Origin: Ampullaceana balthica
Taxonomy: Eukaryota; Mollusca; Gastropoda; Lymnaeidae
Direction: 5' to 3'
DNA: 64,000 nucleotides
Assembly: GCA_944989445.1 (NCBI GenBank)
Contig: CALYLW010000566.1
Location: 674,641 to 738,640, forward strand
Positions within the stretch are counted from its first letter, which is position 1. Every line of letters begins with the position of its first letter. Positions 21,956 through 32,324 of this stretch are shown here, piece after piece. A program made the translations under genes and the position numbers. The notes below the pieces were generated by a model. That model saw only the letters and a program-made list of their open reading frames with translations, was not told the DNA's origin and did not search any database.

Positions 21956-23939
21956 ACAGGAAGCTCTCATAAACATCCATAAATATTTTGCAGTAGAAAT
22001 CATTGCCGTCCTTCTCCTGTGCGTGTGATAATAATTTAAAGGGATGGATGAAAATACTTTCAGATGCGTTGAAAAAATTCCAAGGTTTTGCTCTGTCTCC
22101 GCCCCATAGCCTATGACCTTTAATGTACTCGATGCTGTCATTTTTCACTAGGCCCAAGTGCAGGACGGGCACGGCTATTTCCGTCATAACTTTGTGTTTT
22201 CGGAAAAGTTCGGAAGCTATGATGTAGTCGGCACGCAAAATGTCCGGTATGTAAAAAATATCCGTCCCCCCGTAGAGAATAAAATTTGAGTCAAAGTTGT
22301 ACGAGTAATTTTCTAAAAATCTTTTGGCGAAATGATAAAATTTGTTGTTTGTTTGTTCTGAAAGAGCCAAGGTAGACGCGTTCTTTAGTTCAGAAAATAC
22401 ATTGACTATTGCTTCCTGGCCATAATAGGGATTCCAGTGAAGCCAGGGATAATTGGGTTTTCTCTCGTACAAGTGGAGTTTGGTGAACTGTTTCGGAAAC
22501 CAAAAGTGGTCACGTGGTAGCCTGTGGAGATTCCAAGAATTGAGAAGAACGTCTTCACCAATCTGTAGGTAGCCTCTCACAGGTAGCATCAGTTTCATGG
22601 CATGCGTCACACACTCGTACATGTAGTACCAGCTGTCGGTCATGCCTTCAATATAGGTTACGTAGGTCAGACCTAAGCTGTCAGCGTACTTAACTAATTG
22701 GTCCATTGAAGGACCGCAGTAAACTATATGTTTGAAATACTGTCTGTGTATAAACTCCATATATGGGAGTGTTTTAAACAGACTTTCATAATTTATGACA
22801 ATGACCAGTAGGATGTCTGTTATCTTAGGATTGGACCAATATTTGAGGTACTGGGCGAATGACCAGTTGCTCTGACCACACAGAGACCTGAAACTACCCA
22901 TAACACTTTCGTTGACCGCTTGCTGTGACGCTAGGTTCAAAGTCAAATTGGGAACTCCGTAACGTATTTTGAAAATGTTCTTTTTTTGTGGGCTTCGATC
23001 AAGTCTTGGCGAGGCCCCAAGTTTAACGAGATCACTCTTCCAAGCTTGAATTATTTCAGTAATGTTCATTTCGTCTTTGGGACTCAGTGTGTCGTTATCC
23101 ATACATCTTAGCACTTCCTGAGCTAAAGCGAAAGAGCAGTCGATAAAATCTACCCCGTTTGGGCATTTTAGGTCTGGTAAACATTGATGATAATTGTAAA
23201 GGACAGTTTTGGATGATCTCGAGTTAAATGGAGCGCAAACTTCATTTCCCGGTTTCAGATCACGTGATGTCCGGGATGTCAAGTCGTAGTAAGATAAAGT
23301 CACTAATGACAATTTGCTGAGCTGATGAAGCCACAGGGTCTGGAAAATTTGCGTTACTTATGTGTTGATATCTGGTGGTAGGAACATCCACATGAAAGAG
23401 TTCTTGTAAAAGAGAGTTGGGCCAGTATTCAGTGGAGCAAGGGTCTTAGGGCCAATAATAACTGGCGACCCGTGGGAGATTAAGTTATCGGCCCCTTGCC
23501 TATTCTGGTCACTTTGATGGCAAGTAGTTTTTGACAGCATTACACCTTGGCGTATGCATACGTTATCTATATCGATTACGGAATAGTTGTCAGTGTTTGA
23601 CAAAGATTGAAGCTGTTGTTGATTTGTTAAGTTAAAAAATTGTTGTGGATAAGCGTTCTTGTATCCCCAGTGGTGAAAGGGATTAAATAGTTTTGATCCA
23701 TCGTACAATAGTCCTGATTGGTTTAATTGAGATGCAAAGAATCTGCTGGAAATATTTTCTATGTCTGTGTTACAGTCTGCATCCAAGATGACGTCAGCAC
23801 CTCTCTCTATGGCCAGGAGGTAACCCAATAGTTTAGACGGCACAAGAAGGGCGCTAACTGTGGCTAAATGACTTAGTTTTGCTTGACAGTCCCTCCAGGT
23901 CAGCTGACGGCAATTGTGTTGGCTGTGGAATGTATGCAT
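21956..23939 (-). pseudogene. STELLO/DUF288-like glycosyltransferase exon with one in-frame stop
   Basis: A single minus-strand frame of about 660 codons is interrupted once, by a TAA at 23358-23360. The first part (193 codons from 23939) has KLLGYLLAIERGADVILDAD, FNPFHHWGYKNAYPQQF, IRQGV and GPKTLAPLNTGPTLFYKNSF. These match the order in STELLO/DUF288 Golgi glycosyltransferases (GYLxAIxxGAxxIxDxD, NPxxHxG, P.nsqnTLf). After the stop the frame continues IFQTLWLHQLSKLS, then HRQYFKHIVYCGP and YLQIGEDVLLNSWNL, the second acidic motif region. Many NxS/T sites suit a lumenal enzyme. The end at 21958 is CCT followed by GTAAGT, a consensus splice donor, and AG at 23923-23924 could be an acceptor, so this looks like one large exon of a longer gene. 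Conservation on both sides of the stop suggests a recent pseudogene, an allele or a base error. Substrate is unknown. Confidence 0.65.
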
Positions 23940-23987
23940 TGAATATGAAATTTAAATGGAATTTTTTGAATGCTTAAATTTAGTAAA

Positions 23988-24191
23988 AGTAGGGCCGCGG
24001 TGGTCTAACGGTAGCGAGCTGGACTGCCGAACCAAGACTGAAGAGTCACGGGTTCTGTTTTCGGTTCTGGCAAGGCCCCCGGGGCATTGTGCTGGCCACA
24101 CAACACCCTGCTCATTAGTGGTGGCTAAATAAAAACTTGTGAACGCTACTTCACATGCCCTATAGTTCCTCATGGACTGGAAAGGGGTTAT
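23988..24191 (+). mobile_element. tRNA-derived SINE with 12-bp target duplication
   Basis: The head 'gggccgcggtggtctaacgg' carries an A box (TGGTCTAACGG), and 'cacgggttctg' lies at the B-box position. The body ends in 'catggactggaaaggggtta'. It is flanked by AAATTTAGTAAA at 23976-23987 and 24192-24203. It inserted just upstream of the STELLO-like exon. Confidence 0.8.
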
Positions 24192-24309
24192 AAATTTAGT
24201 AAACATAAAATTTAAGTGACGAGCGTGTTAAAAGTGGTTTTAGAGCTCCATATTATTTAGCTATGTTTTATATTTTGATTTAGTTTAACAATTCAGTCAC
24301 TGTTAAAAC

Positions 24310-25426
24310 TAGGCCTGTTAAATGGTCCCCTGGAACCCGGGTATCCGTTGCCGTGCAATTACTCAAGTAGTAATATTGCTAACGGCTACCCATGAAAATG
24401 TCGCTGCAATGTCTATACCAACGGTGGCTTAAGTGCGGCTCTTTTATGTTCACATTGAGGCTCCGGAAAAATTAATCAAACTAAAATCTTTCTGTTGAAA
24501 TATTTATTGAATAATACGTGTAAAACACGAAATCGCTTACAAAGTTAACTGTCAGCATCACTGCAGAACTACACAGTATTTTATAACACATTTTTTTCTT
24601 GGAACATGAAAAAAAAATTGTTTAACACAAAAAGATTTTGGTTCTTTGAATGAATCAATGACAAGAAGCTAACTTGTCTTTGAAATACACCGACAACATT
24701 GAGTTTCCGGCTCAGACGATCCTATGTTGTTAATCTAACCCCACCCTCTTTCCTCCACTTACCCATATCCCCACGATAAGTACCTCACCTATTATCGTTT
24801 AAAAAAATATATTTCAATTTCAGTCGTTCAAGGATATTTACTGCAAGAAAAAAAAAGTTTTTCTAAAATTTAAGGTGTTGTCATGCACGTCGCAGCTGCT
24901 GACAATATTACAAACCCGCGCCTTTTCTATTCACTTGTGTTTCTTGTGTTCGTTAACATGTGTAGACTGTGTAGATTGTAGACCTAGCACAAAAAATGAT
25001 TTTAAATGACGTACAAAGTTATCAGTCTTCAGTATTTAGAGTTAATAAATTTCAAAGTTACTGCCGCCGCCTAGCGGACATTATTATTCGATCTACTGGG
25101 CCCGCATGACCAGACTAAACGTTACGTCATTGTTGTTTGACATTTTGTTGGAATGTTCAGTTTACTGTAGTTTTAGTTTCGGAGTATGATGAATGCATTT
25201 ACAGCAGGAATAAAAGTTTGTATTGTATTAAAATTCACAATAGTATGTTATTGGAAGCATGCTGTTGGCTACCGTGTAGCATGAGTTGCATGGATGGTGG
25301 CTAGGTTGCATTGTATAGCTGAAATGACGGCAAAATTTATGCGGGGTTTTGAACGAGTATCCGGGTACCTATTCAAAATTTGTGTGGTTACCCGGGCAGC
25401 TTTTTTCAACAATATTGTCAGCCCTA
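24310..25426. mobile_element. hAT-like element (TAGGCCTG...CAGCCCTA)
   Basis: The left end TAGGCCTGTTAAATGG continues into 'aacccgggtatccg'. The right end 'acccgggcagc...aatattgtcagcccta' is its diverged inverse. Flanks are GTTAAAAC and GTTGTGAC, a weak 8-bp duplication. The 1.1-kb interior has no recognisable transposase. Confidence 0.55.
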
Positions 25427-25671
25427 GTTGTGACGAGATATTTCAATTTTTTTCAAATTTAAATTTAACAACAATAACATGGCTGCGTATTTTAGTGCTC
25501 ACTCTGATTATTTAATCTTTGCTTCAATTTCTCTTTCTCCCTCCTCCACCGCTTACTACCAACAATCTCCTTTTCTTGCTCTCTCTGGGTATTTCTTTCT
25601 CTAGCTCTCTCGTCATACCTCTCTTTAAGGTTTACCTCAAGCCATTTAAAAAAAAATTTCCTTGTCTCACT
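25427..25671. other. No gene recognised
   Basis: A+T-rich spacer with a pyrimidine-rich run (CTCTCT-type) before the minisatellite. Confidence 0.4.
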
Positions 25672-26161
25672 TGAGTATAAAACTAAATGTCCGAATCATA
25701 AACTTGTAGCGAGAGTATAAAACTAAATGTCCGAATCATAACCTTGTAGCGAGAGTATAAAACTAAATGTCCGAATCATAACCTTGTAATGAGAGTATGA
25801 AGCTAAATGTCCAAATCACAACCTTGTAATGAGAGTATGAAGCTAAATGTCCGAATCATAGCCTTGTAATGAGAGTATGAAACTAAATGTCCGAATCTTA
25901 ACCTTGTAACGAGAGTATAAAATAAATGTCCGAATCATAACCTTGTAATGAGAGTATGAAACTAAATGTCCGAATCATAACCTTGTAATGAGAGTATGAA
26001 GCTAAATGTCCGAATCATAGCCTTGTAATGAGAGTATGAAACTAAATGTCCGAATCATAACCTTGTAATGAGAGTATGAAACTAAATGTCCGAATCATAA
26101 CCTTGTAATGAGAGTATGAAACTAAATGTCCGAATCATAACCTTGTAACGAGAGTATGAAA
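25672..26161. repeat. 40-bp minisatellite, about 12 copies
   Basis: The unit reads roughly 'gagagtatgaaactaaatgt' followed by 'ccgaatcataaccttgtaac'. Variants (GTAGC/GTAAT/GTAAC; AAAC/AAGC) are distributed in blocks, suggesting expansion by segmental duplication. Confidence 0.95.
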
Positions 26162-26256
26162 CATTGCCTTGCCGCATACTCACTGGCATCCTGCTACGTT
26201 AATATAGTCAACCACAACAATCAATACCATCCAGTCGCGCTGGCTGGTCAAACTCG

Positions 26257-26280
26257 TGACGTCATCACATGGTGACGTCA
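26257..26280. promoter_or_regulatory. Two CRE-type sites (TGACGTCA)
   Basis: Perfect palindromic CREB/ATF sites occur at 26257-26264 and 26273-26280, 8 bp apart, in otherwise unique sequence about 240 bp before the candidate exon. Promoter function is inferred only. Confidence 0.3.
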
Positions 26281-26506
26281 AAGCATCCACGACTATCCAC
26301 ATTGATCGTACCCTGCAATAGACAACAACAAGAAAAAAGATGAACTAGTTTCCAAAGAGTCGATCGATCGACATTGTCAGAGATTGTGCTAACACTGTAT
26401 CTTATTTTCAACACTACTTCAGAAATTTCTTTTAAAATTAGCAATCAGCTGTGTTGTCATTGTCTTATTGTAATTTATTTTTGTGTTTCCAAAATTTATT
26501 ACAGAG

Positions 26507-26739
26507 GTGGGGCCTTTGGAGTTAATGGCACTTGTTCATTGAGACTGTCTCCTATACCTGCGCCATCCCCCCACACATCGGACAGGAGAAAAAGAGATTT
26601 TTTTCATGTAGAAAGTGGCACATGTTACCAATCTAATATCATGTCCTGGAGAGCTAGGGATTACTCTCCAAGCTTTGGTTGTTTACACGGGAACAGCTGC
26701 TGCATCCGCTGTCCAGTGCCACACAGTATTGTCTGACCG
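26507..26739 (+). CDS. Candidate terminal exon, Cys-rich, unrecognised
   Basis: After a plausible acceptor ('ccaaaatttattacag' at about 26505), the plus frame reads GVNGTCSLRLSPIPAPSPHT, then RKRDFFHVESGTCYQSN and FGCLHGNSCCIRCPVPH to a stop at 26737-26739. Its G+C content is higher than the flanks and Cys residues cluster near the end, including a dibasic RRKR-like site before DFFHV. That could suit a secreted, processed product. I do not recognise the family. No upstream exon was identified, and the frame to the left of the acceptor is A+T-rich and non-coding in character. Confidence 0.25.
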
Positions 26740-27404
26740 TTGGACTCACTAGCTATCTTATGCCAAACCACCCGGGTGTGTCCGGCGTGGGACGAGAAGT
26801 TGACAGGCGAACCACCTGGTCCGTCTGTCATTAAATGACTTCTGTAACGTCATTTTAACGTCCATATGAAACAAGGGAATTAACCCTTTTATTAGATATG
26901 TGGTGACTTGCACAAATACTCAAAGAGTTATGCGGTCCGACAAGACCTTATAAACATACATATTTAATTCATCTAATTTTTTGAAAGGTCTACGAAGCCC
27001 CTAATAAGTTCTAATGTAAACATTAGGACTTCTACGGCCATCGGTTATGGGACTTTTAAAAAATAATAATAATAATTAAGAGGATTCTGCTTTAATTACT
27101 ACACATTTTGGTATTTCCAAAAAAACATTTCTTGATGAAAGATTTTATTCAAATACGATTTTAAAAGCATACAAAAGTTGTATAAATATTTCAAATTTCT
27201 CAATATGTGTTTTACAAAAGAAGCCTATTCAAAAGCAGTTGTGCGTGTAATCAAATGGTTGATATGTGGACCAAACTAAAAGATGACTCGCTCTCATATA
27301 CTTTGAATAGATTGTATGTACATTAATTTTTTACGTATTGAATTTCAATTATAATTTTAAAAAAATTTATAATGCGTTTAAAAAAGTGTACTTGTTTTCT
27401 TTTT
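26740..27404. other. No gene recognised
   Basis: Apart from a short G+C-rich piece to about 26830 that might be 3' UTR of the candidate exon, this is A+T-rich and featureless. Confidence 0.4.
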
Positions 27405-27850
27405 AAATCCTTTATATTAACGCATGGTGTCTGGTTGCACTCTTGCTTGTCGCCAAAACTTTGGATCAATTTTTAACTAACTTCCTCGTAAGCTAGCAAG
27501 CAGGCAGTTTCATACCAATTATAAAAACAATGTATCAAAATTTCAGATCAATCGCATGTACTGTAATTAAATTATTGATTTTTTAGATTATTTTATTTAT
27601 TCCTATCTATCATGTTATTTTTTTAGATAGAGTGTAAGGGTGCGCATTATATTGAACAACCTTTATGTCGCGCAATAAGGTGCATATTTTATTGAAAACA
27701 CTTTTCATAAACATATTCCTGATCGGTGCGCATTATATTAAACCTATTTTACGACACAACTACAATTTTGTATTTTTTGGATGGTCTTGCGCTGCGTATT
27801 ATAATGAACATTCTTTTAGTTACATCTAGTACATAAAAGATTTAGTCAAA
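27405..27850. repeat. Family R copy
   Basis: It starts 'taaatcctttatattaacgc' and ends 'tacataaaagatttagtc'. The interior holds three or four phrases of the type 'gtgcgcattatattgaac' about 50 bases apart, with short variable inserts. Confidence 0.65.
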
Positions 27851-27881
27851 AACTTGGTTTTTTACGTTTTTAAAAAATTTT

Positions 27882-28350
27882 AAATCCTTTATATTAACTC
27901 GTGGTGTATCGTTGATTGTTTGTCGAAAAAACTTTAGATCGATTTTTAACCCACCTCCACGTAAGCTAGCGACCTGAAATTTTGCAGACAGACTTGTACC
28001 GATGATAAAAACGATGTATCAAAATTTCAGATCGATCGCATGTACTGTAATTAAATTATTGAATTTTTAGATTATTTTATTTATCTCTATGTATCATGTT
28101 ATTTTTTAGATAGAGTGTCGCTGTGTGTATTATATTGAACGACATTTTTTAATACTTTCCTGTTGCGCGATTCGGTGCGTATTATATGGACGATAATTTT
28201 TAAAAAAATATATTCCCAATCGCCGCGCACTATATTAAACATGTTTTACGAGACATAACTAAAATTTTGGATTTTTGGATTGTCGTGCGCTGCGTATTAT
28301 AATGAACATTCTTTTATTTATGTCTCGTATATAAAGGATTTATAGTCAAA
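27882..28350. repeat. Family R copy, tandem to the previous one
   Basis: It has the same organisation: 'taaatcctttatattaactc' at the start, the 'tttcagatcgatcgcatgta' core, the 'gcgtattatattgaac' phrases, and 'tcgtatataaaggatttata' at the end. The two copies stand in the same orientation with about 30 bp between them. Confidence 0.7.
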
Positions 28351-28574
28351 AACTTGTTTTTTTACGTTTTTTTGTTGTTGTTTAGAATTATTTTTATGAC
28401 TTTTAAAAAATACAACACATATTCTACAGCTACACAGGTAATTATTGTCTTCTACGTTAAAAAAATATTTACATTGTTAACATTTTTTGTACATATAATG
28501 TTAGTATTCTTTAAACATTTATTGTACGTATTATTGGTACATTAATACAGTGTAAGTATTATTTATGTCATATA

Positions 28575-28788
28575 TTGTAAGTGGATCGTACAGACAGTGC
28601 GTGGGTTCACGCGGTGATTGTCTATCACAATGTCTAGCCCCCTTTATTTACCCCTAATTCTGTCAGGCCAGGGTTAACTCAGGCTCATCCTCGGGCGTAG
28701 GGAGCGGGTCCCTGACTTCATTGAGACTCGAACCCGCGACTCTTGGTACGCGCACTTCGCTCGTGCACAGTGCCTCCCGCTTACATAT
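28575..28788 (-). mobile_element. tRNA-derived SINE
   Basis: The minus strand has a head ('gcgaagtgcgcgtaccaaga') and a B box in 'gtcgcgggttcgagtctcaa', followed by a unique body ('ccctacgcccgaggatgagc'). The length of about 210 bp fits a SINE. A full tRNA cloverleaf is not seen. Confidence 0.55.
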
Positions 28789-28845
28789 CATATTAAATGC
28801 ATACTTAAATTACAAAAAAGTAATTTGAAACACGCTAAGTTTCAA

Positions 28846-29254
28846 CCAATGAAAGCAAGCTGCAGCCATTTGAAAAAAAAACATGACGAAAATTCTCCAG
28901 ATCTCCTATTTTGAACACAAGACCAATGAATATGTCTGGGACAAAATAAACTCCATTGCGGGTCATCAAGAAACCATCATAACAACAATTAAGAGACGCA
29001 AGATGGCATGGTTCGGTCATGTACAGCGACATGATACTCTGACAAAAATTATCCTTCAAGGCACTGTAGAAGGGGGCCGGCGAAGAAGTCGACAGCGGAA
29101 AGGCTGGCTTGACAACATAAAGGAATGAACAGGGATGAGATTGAATGAATTATTGGCCGCCGCTCAAGATAGTCAAATGCGGAGATCGTTATCTGTTGAT
29201 GTGTCCATGCGCTCCCCCCAAACGACCTACCTCACGTGACTGATGATGATGATG
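28846..29254 (+). pseudogene. 5'-truncated LINE RT C-terminus with (TGA)n tail
   Basis: After KLQPFEKK and a one-base frameshift, the frame reads TKILQISYFEHKTNEYVWDK, KRRKMAWFGHVQRHDTLTK, IILQGTVEGGRRRSRQRKGW and LDNIKE. It then meets TGA where relatives have Trp, and continues TGMRLNELLAAAQDS. This is the segment missing from the 2697 copy, with the CX-less GHV...R and Arg-rich block. The 3' end is TGATGATGATGATGA. AAGTTTCAA at 28837-28845 and 29255-29263 is a possible target duplication. Confidence 0.75.
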
Positions 29255-29539
29255 AAGTTTCAATGAGAAAATATGGCTTTTAGGGGGGGGGGTTTCAAAG
29301 CTTTGTGACGTCGTATTGGAGGGGGGCCTAAGCTTTTGTGAGGAGTGTGACGTGGAGGGAGTAAAATCGGCTCAAATCGCGTTACGTCATTTATGGAAGG
29401 TCCCTTGGTGTTCAATAATTATCAAAATTAATAGTGATGAGTGTAATTTTAAGATTTCTTGTTTTACGACTCAAGGACTTTTTTTACAAGCAATATCGCG
29501 ATTCTTAAGATAACTCTAAATGCTATGAGATTTTAAATA

Positions 29540-30520
29540 GTAGCAACAAAGCCCGTCCAAGGACGGGAATAAGTGTAGGGTGACCTGTGAAGTTCGTGGT
29601 AGCATATCACAACATCCACGTCAACTGACTCCAAAATGAAAATGAAGCGTCACCAGTCGTCGTTTCAACCAGAGACTTTGTACAGAGACTCTACCTCCCC
29701 ACGCCGCGGTCTGTCCAGAGACCATATCTCCCCCAACCCCGTCTGATGAGAGACCCTACCTCCCCCCCTCCACACAACGGTCTGTCCAGAGACCCTACCT
29801 TCTCACACCACACCGTGGTCTGTCCAGAGACCCTACCTCCTCCCTACACACCACGGTCTGTGAAGAGACCCTACCTCCCTCCCCACACCGCGGTCTGTCC
29901 AGAGACCTTACCTCCCCCCCAAACAGCGGTCTGTCAAGAGAACCTACCTCCCCCCCACACCGTGGTCTGTCCAGAGACCCTACCTCCTCCCTGAACACCA
30001 CGGTCTGTCAAGAGGACCTACCTCCCCCACACCGTGGTCTGTCCAGAGACCTTACCTCCCCCCCAAACAGCGGTCTGTCAAGAGACCCTAACTCCCCCCC
30101 TCACACCGTGGTCTGTCCAGAGACCCTACCTCCCCCCCCCCACACCGTGGTCTGTCCAGAGACCCTACCCCCCCCTCCTCACACCGAGGTCTATTGAGAG
30201 ACCCTACCTTCCCACCACTGCCGTTTGTCGAGAGACCCGCCGTCTCGACCGGCCATAAATGTGTATCACGTCAAAAATACTATACATTATAGTAAACAAA
30301 GTTTTTGACTATATATCCCAACGCGCACCGCTCAAAATAAAGTTTTGGAAAAAATACTGAACCAAAAATAAATCGTTTTGAACGTCCGGATAAATTTGTT
30401 CAATATGGAAATGAGATTTTATTTTTCTCCACTAGTGATTGGTTGTAGGAGTTTGTAGGAGTTTGAGGGACCAATCGGCTATCGAGGTACGCACAGACAA
30501 CTTCCTTTTATTATTATAGA
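29540..30520 (-). mobile_element. Helitron-like element G, carrying a minisatellite
   Basis: On the minus strand the 5' end is 'tctataataataaaaggaag' and the 3' end is a hairpin 'cccgtccttggacggg' then CTTTGTTGCTA. Both ends match the element at 52828-53639 ('tcctatataataaaaggcaag', 'cccgtccttgggcggg', CTTTGTTACTAG). Between the shared ends, this copy has a minisatellite where the other has a (GTT)n array. Confidence 0.65.
29690..30255. repeat. Minisatellite, 36-41 bp unit, C-rich
   Basis: The unit reads approximately 'cacaccgtggtctgtccaga' followed by 'gaccctacctcccccc', about 14 copies with length variation in the C-run. The opposite strand has repeated GGTAGGG and G-runs, so quadruplex formation is possible. 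Apparent ORFs on both strands are translations of the repeat. Confidence 0.9.
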
Positions 30521-30639
30521 AAGATATGAAATACTACTACTACTACTACTACTGCTAATAATAATTATTATTATAATAATAAATATCTTTGAATAAATTT
30601 ACTATAAATCAGTCTGATTTTTTAAGCTAATTTAAAAAG

Positions 30640-30860
30640 AATACCCTTGGGTTTCATTTAAATGTCATCAGGCCTTATGTGTCATTTCAATGTCATTAGA
30701 CCGTGTGTCATTTAAATATCAGGTGCCCATGTGTGTCATTTTAATGTCAGGTGCCCATGTGTGTCATTAAAATGCCCTGCGCAAATGAGTGTCATTTAAA
30801 TATCACTTTTTCATGTGTGTCATTTAACTAACATCTGCCCATGTGTTGCATTCAGTGTCA
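30640..30860. repeat. Degenerate minisatellite (TGTGTCATTT)
   Basis: About seven diverged units of some 30 bp share 'catgtgtgtcatttaaatat' and 'caggtgcc'. Confidence 0.75.
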
Positions 30861-31436
30861 AGGGGCGGCTTTTTAAAGGTCTAAACTAGCAACGCCACTG
30901 CATAAAGGCACCAAAACTGTTTAATAGATGCACCAAAACTGTTTCATAGATGCAACCTAACTGTAGCGGAGATGCATACACCAAAATCCTATTTCCTTGG
31001 TGCTTACAAAACGCAAACTTGCTCATACAATAAATCACCTTTTGGATAACGTTAGATTTATATTCACAATGCAAATCACATCTATCAACAATTCTCCTAA
31101 ATGTAACACATTGGCTGGCGTTAATCGTATTGATTTTGGTCGATGAACAAGGCGATTACATCTTTCGTTGTTGTTACCCTATATGTCAGCATGTTTCCGG
31201 CTTAACCGGTGCTCTAGGAAATGTTGAAACATGAAACATGCTCACGGCTTTGAAAGTTATTATTGAAACAACAAATTTGGCAAGAGAAGCAATACATGTT
31301 CCGGGCACCATTCGCTGATTGGTGTGGGTAGCGAGTAGAGTTTGCTACAGTTCCATTGGCTCGTACAAATGTTTTCCTAATCACCCTCTATTACCTTTGA
31401 GTGGTGAAGGTCTTACTTATATAAAGCGTCACTAGC
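30861..31436. other. No gene; TATA-like motif near the right end
   Basis: Unique sequence. 'ccaccaaaactgttt'-type short repeats lie at 30905-30960. 'cttatataaagcg' at about 31416 resembles a TATA box, but no transcript can be inferred. Confidence 0.3.
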
Positions 31437-31500
31437 AGTGGCGTAGCAAGGGATTTGGTGGCCCGGGGGGCTTGGCCTCTTCGGCGTCCCCTGGATTTTG
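31437..31500 (+). mobile_element. Single hAT-type terminus (CAGTGGCGTAGCAAGG)
   Basis: CAGTGGCGTAGCAAGG, followed by GGCCCGGGGGGC-type sequence, is a common hAT terminal motif. No partner end was found within several kilobases, so it is probably a solo or truncated end. Confidence 0.4.
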
Positions 31501-32035
31501 ATCGGTAGCGTAATATTTAATACTTAAGGGGAGGGACGTGGCGGCAAAGAGTGACATTTACCCGTGGCGAACTTCAATTTACAAAGAAGGGAGTATAATA
31601 AAAACTTGGTTTTTATGGGTTAGTTTGTTTAAATGCGAAATACTTATTCTTTATCACAGCATTTGCCTAGTTTTATTTGTTTTGTCATTTGTTTATTACC
31701 ATAGAAAAGTTTTTGAAGAGAAACTCAGAAATATTCTCGTTTAGGTGTTCTACATTGTATGTGTGTGTGTGATAGAGAGAGAGAGAGAGAAAGAGGGAAG
31801 GAGAGAGAGTGTAGGGCAAAGAAACGGTATAGGTGTTGTCCCCACGTTTTTAGACTAAAATAGAAAGTGTCTAGTTTAATTACATGTTGTTGTTGTTTTT
31901 CCCCCTCAAATGGTAACTACTAATTTTTTGTTAAACCCGAAGTATGTCAACCCCACAATGCTGAACAAACGTTGCAAACAAATAAATTTACAATAATTCA
32001 CCACGGAAAAATTGAAAGCATTACTTGCTAATGTT
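31501..32035. other. No gene; GA-rich microsatellite
   Basis: (GA)n with GT lies at about 31757-31810. No coding sequence is supported. Confidence 0.5.
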
Positions 32036-32200
32036 AGTGTGATATCCTGGCTGGCTTCCTCGGATGGTATGTTCGGACTCAATGCTCGAGTTCCACCTTA
32101 AAGGCAGGACGGCTGTCTTGGGAGCTGGATCAAAGGTCAGCCAATAGAATGTCCAGCCCAGCATGGAGCAACCCATGACGACAAACAACCTTCTGATGCC
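32036..32200 (-). CDS. Candidate exon with signal-anchor-like segment
   Basis: The minus-strand frame reads GIRRLFVVMGCSMLGWTFYW, then LTFDPAPKTAVLPLRWNSSI and ESEHTIRGSQPGYHTN before a stop. CTCACAG before GGCATC is a plausible acceptor; alternatively translation starts at the ATG at 32174-32176, which has G at +4. A short basic run followed by about 15 hydrophobic residues looks like the anchor of a type II Golgi membrane protein. The exon lies upstream of, and on the same strand as, the STELLO-like exon at 21956-23939, so it could be that gene's N-terminus. This is inference; at least 8 kb separates them and a connecting exon would be needed. Confidence 0.35.
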
Positions 32201-32324
32201 TGTGAGATTGAGGGTTAAGAAACGTGAATGAAATATTTATAAAATAGATTCATTATAACTACATGCGGTCTTGCACAGTCTTGTATTATTTAGGGTTCAG
32301 TATTTTCACTGCTGACTTGTTTTA

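Noticed and set aside
25672..26161. Regular direct repeats resembling a CRISPR array
   Set aside because: Repeats are contiguous with no unique spacers and the window is eukaryotic; it is a minisatellite.
31416..31430. TATA-like motif as a promoter
   Set aside because: No downstream coding exon on the plus strand supports a transcript start.
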